Origin: an uncultured delta proteobacterium
GTDB taxonomy: Bacteria > Desulfobacterota > Syntrophorhabdia > Syntrophorhabdales > Syntrophorhabdaceae
Direction of reading: 5' to 3'
DNA length: 10,808 bases
Assembly (NCBI GenBank): GCA_903872255.1
Contig: CAIQJW010000041.1
Location: 1 to 10,808, forward strand
Made by a program: the position numbers and the translations under genes. Each line of letters begins with the position of its first letter. The stretch's first letter is position 1. Positions 6,712 to 10,808 of the stretch are shown here, piece after piece. The notes beneath the pieces are model-generated. The model did no database searches, was not told where the DNA came from, and saw only the letters and a program-made list of their open reading frames with translations.

Positions 6712-6966
6712 ATGGGCCGGAAAGTTTCAGCAGAAACGTCTTTGGCAATGATACATGAAAGAGCCCTTTTCGCTTCATTTTATCTCGAGAGCGAAAGAAA
6801 ACACAGGAGCATCGGGGGGACGTATGAACCCTCGGAAGGACAAGGCACGGGAAATGCCTGTGAATTCAGGGATTTTTGCAACCAACTCTACTACGTCGAC
6901 GGGAAATGCAGGTGCACGACGGCCTGGAAAAGATCGTCAGGCCTTGCCCTGCCTGTATCGGTCTAA
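6712..6966 (+). CDS. Small Cys-rich protein, unrecognised
   Basis: An 84-residue open frame preceded by GGAGG with a short 4-nt spacer. It has no signal peptide or membrane segment. The N-terminal half (about 8-33, ETSLAMIHERALFASFYLESERK) looks helical. The C-terminal half has four cysteines, C50-x5-C56-x9-C66-x-C68, in NACEFRDFC and GKCRC, which suggests a small metal or Fe-S site. I do not recognise the family. It follows the terminator at 6601-6634, so it is a separate transcription unit; no convincing promoter was found (only a lone TATAAC at 6689-6694). Another frame overlaps it (6755-7015) but lacks a ribosome site, which is why I prefer this one. Confidence 0.55.
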   Translation: MGRKVSAETSLAMIHERALFASFYLESERKHRSIGGTYEPSEGQGTGNACEFRDFCNQLYYVDGKCRCTTAWKRSSGLALPVSV

Positions 6967-6982
6967 AGATGTAATACACATA

Positions 6983-7011
6983 TTTACAACAGTACCATTT
7001 TATGTTTTAAT
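6983..7011 (+). promoter_or_regulatory. Sigma70-type promoter for the small gene at 7038
   Basis: TTTACA (6983-6988) and TTTAAT (7006-7011) each match consensus at 5/6 and are 17 nt apart. The start site would be near 7018, giving a leader of about 20 nt with the ribosome site inside it. Confidence 0.6.
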
Positions 7012-7037
7012 ATAAGCTTGTCACAAATGGAGGGACG

Positions 7038-7304
7038 ATGAAAACAGGAAATATTTCGCAAGGCGGCAACCTTTTGAGACAGGCAAAGGTTGTACATGAG
7101 GAAAAGGCACCAGGCAAAAAAGAGCCGAATAAGCCGGTGGAAGAAAAAGTGGACCTTTCAACGCGGACGTCCTCCTCATTGCCCCATGTGCCTCAGACAT
7201 ACAAGGAAGTGATCGAACTGCTCTACGGCACAGACTTCAGCGTGCTCAAAAACATTGAGTGGATATCGCAGGAAGGCCGATCAAGCCTGCAGGACCTCTT
7301 GTAG
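7038..7304 (+). CDS. Small charged protein, unrecognised
   Basis: An 88-residue protein with GGAGGG directly upstream of the ATG and a good promoter before that, so it is probably expressed on its own. Residues about 1-50 are polar and Lys/Glu-rich and look disordered (EEKAPGKKEPNKPVEEKVDLSTRTS). Residues about 53-88 are likely folded and helical (TYKEVIELLYGTDFSVLKNIEW). It has no cysteine, signal peptide or membrane segment. The basic, unstructured front with a VDLS-type patch and a helical rear is loosely like FlgM-type anti-sigma factors in size and layout, but the C-terminal part does not match FlgM and no flagellar gene is nearby. I assign no function. It converges on the EF-hand gene with a 31-nt gap. 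Confidence 0.6.
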   Translation: MKTGNISQGGNLLRQAKVVHEEKAPGKKEPNKPVEEKVDLSTRTSSSLPHVPQTYKEVIELLYGTDFSVLKNIEWISQEGRSSLQDLL

Positions 7305-7325
7305 CCTTAAGCACCGTTTTTAAGG
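7305..7325. terminator. Weak hairpin between convergent genes
   Basis: CCTTAA (7305-7310) and TTAAGG (7320-7325) form a 6-bp stem around a 9-nt loop right after the stop codon of the small gene. There is no strong T-run outside the stem, so it is at best a weak bidirectional terminator. Confidence 0.3.
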
Positions 7326-7335
7326 ATCTAAGTAT

Positions 7336-7980
7336 TTACTCGGCGGCCGGTGCCGCTTTGATGCCAGGCTTCTTCTGTTTCCCGACTGGTTTGGTCGATG
7401 CCTTGGCGTTGTCTTTTCCCAGCCAGGACACGTAGTATTCTTCAATGGTAATGACCCCGTCGCCATCAATATCCATCATTTTCGCCATTTCCTTCATCTT
7501 GTCCATGTATTCTTCCCGGGACAGCTTGCCGTCCTTATTGCCGTCGAGGTCGACGAAACGGCCCGACCAGAACAGGACGCACTCGTCCTTGCCTAATTTC
7601 CCGTCTTTATTGGCGTCCATGAGTTTGGCCCGGGATTTTTTCTTCCCCATCTTTACCGGTTTCTTTACCTTCCCGGCGTCCTTGTCTGTCCCGCACCAGT
7701 AAATTGCCCATTCTTCGACCGAAACAGAACCGTCTTTATTGTTATCTGCATCGTCAAAATTCTTCTGCCGGGCAGCCCGATATTCATCGACGGTCAATTT
7801 TTTGTCTTTATCGGCATCTTCATTCTTATACCTATCACCAATCGCCTTTTGCAGTTCGGTCGAAGTAACCAATCCATCCTTGTCGGAATCAGCCTTATCA
7901 TGAAAGGATTGAGCAAATGCCGATACGATAGGGACAACCAGAGCAAGTGTGATGATAAAAAGACCCAGTGATTTTTTCAT
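7336..7980 (-). CDS. Exported six-EF-hand calcium-binding protein
   Basis: A 214-residue protein with a classic Sec signal peptide (MKK, hydrophobic core 5-20, likely cleavage after AFA at 23), so it acts in the periplasm or outside. Six 12-residue EF-hand loops are visible, starting at D31, D55, D79, D122, D146 and D170. All have acidic or Asn ligands at positions 1, 3 and 5 and Glu at position 12. Loop 2 has Lys instead of Gly at position 6. Loops 3, 4 and 6 are followed by a similar aromatic motif (IYWCG, LFWSG, VSWLG), showing internal duplication. Two cysteines (96, 134) could form a disulfide. A Lys-rich insert (about 102-118) separates loops 3 and 4, and the tail is Lys/Pro/Ala-rich. 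GAGGAG precedes the ATG by 4 nt. A role as calcium buffer or sensor is inferred; no partner is evident. Confidence 0.9.
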   Translation of the reverse strand: MKKSLGLFIITLALVVPIVSAFAQSFHDKADSDKDGLVTSTELQKAIGDRYKNEDADKDKKLTVDEYRAARQKNFDDADNNKDGSVSVEEWAIYWCGTDKDAGKVKKPVKMGKKKSRAKLMDANKDGKLGKDECVLFWSGRFVDLDGNKDGKLSREEYMDKMKEMAKMMDIDGDGVITIEEYYVSWLGKDNAKASTKPVGKQKKPGIKAAPAAE

Positions 7981-8033
7981 ATTTCTCCTCTTAATGCTTT
8001 GGTAATAATCTTCTTTTGGAAGGTAGCCCGATA

Positions 8034-8063
8034 TTGATCTAAAAATACCGGCGATGCTAATAT
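8034..8063 (+). promoter_or_regulatory. Weak candidate promoter for the YkuD-Mur ligase gene
   Basis: TTGATC (8034-8039) and TAATAT (8058-8063) are 18 nt apart, each 4/6 to consensus. It would overlap the divergent EF-hand promoter. Between it and the gene lie the inverted repeats GGCCCG/CGGGCC (8111-8134) and TCAAG/CTTGA (8140-8157), which could be structures in the leader. Confidence 0.25.
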
Positions 8064-8067
8064 GACA

Positions 8068-8096
8068 AATATATCAAAGGTCAAACAACATGTCAA
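8068..8096 (-). promoter_or_regulatory. Strong sigma70 promoter for the EF-hand gene
   Basis: On the minus strand, a perfect TTGACA (8096-8091) is followed after 17 nt by TATATT (8073-8068, 5/6). The start site would be near 8061, leaving a leader of about 80 nt before the ATG at 7980. Confidence 0.75.
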
Positions 8097-8186
8097 AATC
8101 AAATATTCGCGGCCCGGCTCAAGTAATTCGGGCCTTGCGTCAAGCAAATTAACTTGAAATCCTTCAACCGGCGAGGTAATGAATAG

Positions 8187-10151
8187 ATGCTTGATAACCC
8201 CATTCAAAGGCCCTGTATGAACGACGTTCGAATACATCAGATCTATAGAAGGATAGCGCGGTACCTCGCCCATCCGGATGAGGCGTTCCTGGTCGCATCG
8301 ATCGAAGAGCAAAAACTCCATGTATGTACGGCAGGCCGGGTCTTGCGCAGCTTTGCCGCATCGTCCTCGCGCCTTGGGGTCGGGATCAGGGGGGCTTCAC
8401 TGAAAACCCCGCCCGGGATCCATCGGATATGTGAAAAGATCGGCGCCGGCGCCCCTATCGGCCGCATCTTCAGGGACCGCGAAGACACCGGGATTGACTG
8501 GGACCATGCATCAGACGAAGATAACATCATACTGACCCGCATCCTCCGCCTCGAAGGACTCGAGCCGGGTATCAATAAAGGCACGGGAACCGATACATAC
8601 GAACGGTATGTCTACATACACGGAACAAATCGTGAAAAAGACGTAGGCACGCCATTTTCACATGGGTGCATCTGCCTCGGCAATACCGACATCATCGCGT
8701 TGTTCGATAGTGTCCGGGAGGGGACGATCCTCTACATAGACCCTCCGGCAATCACAATAAATGGAATGCCGGCCCGGAATTTGCATTTTACCGGCATCTT
8801 TGGGACGGGAATGAGCGCACTTGCCCAGTATTTGAGGTTCTGCGGCATAGAGGTCTCAGGTTCCGACCGCCTTCTGGGAAGCCCTGATACAAGGGAGATG
8901 AGGGAAACGCTAGAAACGCTTGGCTGCGTCATAACAAGCCAGGACGGTACCGGCGTGACCCGGGATACGGGCGCACTGTGCGTATCGACGGCGATCGAAG
9001 AATCCAATCCGGATATTGCTGCGGCGCGCGCGCACGGCATCCCGATCGTTCATCGTTCGGACCTTCTCGCGAGCATAATAGCATCCAAAAGAACGATCGC
9101 TGTCGCCGGGACCAGCGGCAAATCAACCGTTACCGCCATGATATTCGAATTTCTCGATGCGTGCGGCAAATCACCGTCGCTCATCAGCGGAGCGCCCCTG
9201 GTACGGCTCGAAAAAACCGGGCTTATCGGAAATGCCTTTTCAGGCGGCTCCGACCTCCTGGTGGTGGAGGCGGACGAGAGCGACGGGACCCTGGCGAAGT
9301 ATTCACCGGATATGTCCGTCATCCTCAATGTCTCAAAGGACCACAAGACGATAGAGGAGATCACGGGACTTTTCACCGGTCTTATTTCGCGTTCATCATG
9401 GACGGCAACGAACCACGACGATCCCATACTTGCCTCCCTTCCGGCGACCGTGCGTTTCGGCAGGGATAGACAAGCGGCATGGCACCCCGAGAAGGAAGAA
9501 CTCCGTCAAACGTCTGTCGGGCTGATACGCCGCGGGATAGAATATTGCCTGCCGCTCCCGGGAGAACATAACCTTGAAAACTTAAGGGCAGCTCTTTGCG
9601 TCTGCGAACACCTCGGATGCGACGAAGAACTGCTTGCCCGCGCCGTACAGGGCTTTGCCGGAGTGGCCAGACGATTTACGATATTTGAAACCGAAAGCGC
9701 GATCACCGTGATCGACGATTTTGCCCATAACCCGGCGAAGATCGCCGCTGCGATAAACGCCGCCCGCGGCATTTCAGACACGATCATAGCCGCCTATCAG
9801 CCGCATGGTTTTGGCCCGACACGATTTCTCAAAGACGAATATATCGCGTCATTTCAAAAAATATTCCGCTCCGGAGACGAACTCTATCTCCTGCCGATCT
9901 ATTACGCAGGCGGAACGGCACAGAAGGATATCTCGTCCCGGGATATCATCGACGGCCTGGGAAAGGTTCCGTTTAACGCCGCGGCCGTCAAAGACCGGGA
10001 TGAGCTCCTGGAAAGGATAGGATCGAGCGGCCGGCCGGGAGACTGCGTCATCGTCATGGGAGCACGCGACCCGTCCCTACCCGCCCTCGTCAATAAAATA
10101 GTCGACCTCTTCGGGGGGGAAATCGTAAGGCGTAAGGTGTCAAAAAAATAA
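8187..10151 (+). CDS. Fusion of YkuD-fold L,D-carboxypeptidase-like domain and MurC/Mpl-type Mur ligase
   Basis: A 654-residue protein with no signal peptide or membrane helix, so it is cytoplasmic. Residues about 33-186 are a YkuD domain with catalytic motif H145-GT and S158-H-G-C161. Segments such as LKTPPGIHRICEKIGAGAPIG and LEGLEPGIN resemble the cytoplasmic YkuD L,D-carboxypeptidases (ElsL/LdcV type) rather than exported transpeptidases. Residues about 199-650 are a complete Mur ligase: N-domain GIFGTGMSALA (203-213), P-loop AGTSGKST (307-314), EADESDGTL (361-369), HNLENLRAAL (461-470), ARRF (494-497), VIDDFAHNP (508-516) and QPHGFGPTRF (538-547). The motifs lean towards MurC, but the fusion partner argues for peptide recycling as in Mpl. 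Inferred job: trim the murein tetrapeptide, then join peptide or L-Ala to UDP-MurNAc. Odd points are Cys163 where Arg is usual and Ser in the P-loop where His is usual. Start: ATG 8187 (GAGG 10 nt upstream) or ATG 8217 (AAAGG 6 nt upstream). Confidence 0.87.
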   Translation: MLDNPIQRPCMNDVRIHQIYRRIARYLAHPDEAFLVASIEEQKLHVCTAGRVLRSFAASSSRLGVGIRGASLKTPPGIHRICEKIGAGAPIGRIFRDREDTGIDWDHASDEDNIILTRILRLEGLEPGINKGTGTDTYERYVYIHGTNREKDVGTPFSHGCICLGNTDIIALFDSVREGTILYIDPPAITINGMPARNLHFTGIFGTGMSALAQYLRFCGIEVSGSDRLLGSPDTREMRETLETLGCVITSQDGTGVTRDTGALCVSTAIEESNPDIAAARAHGIPIVHRSDLLASIIASKRTIAVAGTSGKSTVTAMIFEFLDACGKSPSLISGAPLVRLEKTGLIGNAFSGGSDLLVVEADESDGTLAKYSPDMSVILNVSKDHKTIEEITGLFTGLISRSSWTATNHDDPILASLPATVRFGRDRQAAWHPEKEELRQTSVGLIRRGIEYCLPLPGEHNLENLRAALCVCEHLGCDEELLARAVQGFAGVARRFTIFETESAITVIDDFAHNPAKIAAAINAARGISDTIIAAYQPHGFGPTRFLKDEYIASFQKIFRSGDELYLLPIYYAGGTAQKDISSRDIIDGLGKVPFNAAAVKDRDELLERIGSSGRPGDCVIVMGARDPSLPALVNKIVDLFGGEIVRRKVSKK

Positions 10152-10187
10152 CTCCTTACGCCTTACGGTTTACGCCTTACGGTTTTT
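10124..10187 (+). terminator. Terminator built from inverted CGTAAGG heptamers
   Basis: CGTAAGGCGTAAGG (10124-10137) is perfectly complementary to CCTTACGCCTTACG (10154-10167), a 14-bp stem with a 16-nt A-rich loop. The left arm lies inside the last codons of the fusion gene (encoding IVRRK) and the loop holds its stop codon. A second copy of the right arm follows and ends in T5 (10183-10187). That T-run overlaps the stop codon of the convergent aminotransferase gene. It should terminate the plus-strand transcript, though the T-run follows the second copy rather than the perfect stem. Confidence 0.6.
10155..10182 (-). repeat. Four tandem 7-bp repeats, (C/G)CGTAA(A/G)
   Basis: Read on the minus strand these are CCGTAAG, GCGTAAA, CCGTAAG and GCGTAAG without gaps. 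As a 14-bp unit, TACGCCTTACGGTT occurs twice in perfect tandem on the plus strand (10157-10170 and 10171-10184). Two more heptamers, on the opposite strand, lie at 10124-10137. Confidence 0.85.
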
Positions 10188-10808
10188 ATTGGCTGTACTC
10201 TTTCAGAAAGTCGGCCATCCGCTCGGCTACGGACCGTATCTCTTCGACGGTAGGCAGGAAGACGACACGGAAATGGTCGGGGTGGGGCCAGTTGAACCCT
10301 GTGCCCTGTACCATCAGGACTTTTTTCTCCGTCAAAAAATCGAGGAGGAACCTTTGGTCATCGTGAATATTGTATTTCTTCATATCGACCTTCGGGAAAA
10401 GGTAAAGCGTACCCATCGGTTTCACGCATGTGATCCCGGGTATTGAACGGAAACCCTCGTAGGCAGCATTTCTCTGTTCGTACAGCCGCCCGCCGGGGTT
10501 GATCATCTGCCTTAAGCTCTGGTATCCCCCGAGCGCTGTCTGGATGGCAAGCTGACCGGGCATATTTCCGCAAAGCCTCATATTGGATAACGTATCAAGG
10601 CCTTCTTCGATATAATCCTTTGCATGTCCCTTTTTCCCGCTCACGATCATCCAACCCGCGCGCATGCCGGGGATGCGATGCGACTTTGAAAGCCCGTTGA
10701 ATGTCACGCAGAAAAGGTCGTTGGTAAGCGAAGCGAACGGGTAATGTTTTGCATTATCATAGAGGATCTGGTCATAGATCTCATCGGTAAATACAATGAG
10801 GTCGTGCG
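10186..10808 (-). CDS. alaA: Alanine aminotransferase, AlaA type (C-terminal half, cut by window edge)
   Basis: The last 206 residues of a fold-type I PLP aminotransferase; the first half lies beyond position 10808. The fragment starts in the PLP-pyridine Asp motif (LIVFTDEIYD) and contains the PLP-lysine motif FNGLSKSHRIPGMRAGW. It goes on through MRLCGNMPGQLAIQTALGG and PGGRLYEQR to the GTGFNWPHPDHFRVVFLP segment, whose Arg binds the substrate carboxylate. These are hallmarks of AlaA (YfbQ)-type enzymes, which interconvert glutamate + pyruvate with 2-oxoglutarate + alanine. The frame continues upstream of the GTG at 10707, which is internal and not the start. It converges on the YkuD-Mur ligase gene with only 34 nt between stop codons. 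Alanine is a building block of the murein stem peptide, but the opposite orientation makes a shared regulation unlikely. Confidence 0.88.
   Translation of the reverse strand, partial: HDLIVFTDEIYDQILYDNAKHYPFASLTNDLFCVTFNGLSKSHRIPGMRAGWMIVSGKKGHAKDYIEEGLDTLSNMRLCGNMPGQLAIQTALGGYQSLRQMINPGGRLYEQRNAAYEGFRSIPGITCVKPMGTLYLFPKVDMKKYNIHDDQRFLLDFLTEKKVLMVQGTGFNWPHPDHFRVVFLPTVEEIRSVAERMADFLKEYSQ

Noticed and set aside
6755..7015. 86-codon plus-strand frame overlapping the small Cys-rich gene
   Set aside because: No ribosome site, and it runs through the promoter of the gene at 7038; the other frame starts right after GGAGG.
7977..8321. Minus-strand 114-codon frame overlapping the EF-hand start and the 5' end of the Mur ligase fusion
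   Set aside because: It contains the EF-hand promoter, has no ribosome site and is antisense to the fusion gene; the hydrophobic stretch looks incidental.
10124..10187. Possible mini CRISPR array
   Set aside because: The repeats are 7-14 bp, contiguous and partly inverted, with no spacers and no cas genes.

Overview
The window looks like chromosomal DNA of a Gram-negative anaerobe, most likely a deltaproteobacterium (Desulfobacterota; a Syntrophorhabdus- or Syntrophobacter-like lineage would fit). This is inferred from protein style, not from a marker gene. The pointers are the PAS-rich LuxR regulator with an 'IRKKL..NKK.NLR' tail typical of that group, the NifU-like/GGGtGRT pair found mainly in strict anaerobes, and moderate GC with strong GGAGG ribosome sites. 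There is no rRNA, tRNA, IS element, phage gene or CRISPR array.

Left third (1-3740): two minus-strand signalling genes. A PAS-PAS-PAS-LuxR regulator lies upstream of a membrane-anchored SpoIIE/RsbU-type phosphatase with a LytS-like 5TM sensor. The 5' end of the regulator is anomalous. Its PAS coding frame runs past every usable in-frame start to a G6 tract, and an ATG just beyond is out of frame by one base. The divergent intergenic region (about 3437-3740) is rich in inverted repeats.

Middle (3741-7304, plus strand): a compact J-domain protein without a zinc finger; then a two-gene operon of a NifU-like scaffold protein and a GGGtGRT protein, ended by a very clear rho-independent terminator; then two small unrecognised genes, one Cys-rich and one behind a good sigma70 promoter.

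Right third (7305-10808): an exported six-EF-hand protein on the minus strand with a near-consensus promoter. Diverging from it is the most striking gene of the window, a 654-residue fusion of a cytoplasmic YkuD-fold (L,D-carboxypeptidase-like) domain to a complete MurC/Mpl-type Mur ligase. Both halves make sense in cytoplasmic recycling of cell-wall peptides: one trims the stem peptide and the other attaches an amino acid or peptide to UDP-MurNAc. The gene ends in an unusual terminator built from inverted CGTAAGG heptamers. It converges on an AlaA-type alanine aminotransferase cut by the window edge.

Best candidates for something undescribed: the YkuD-Mur ligase fusion, the NifU-like/GGGtGRT module, and the poly-G tract at the start of the PAS-LuxR gene.
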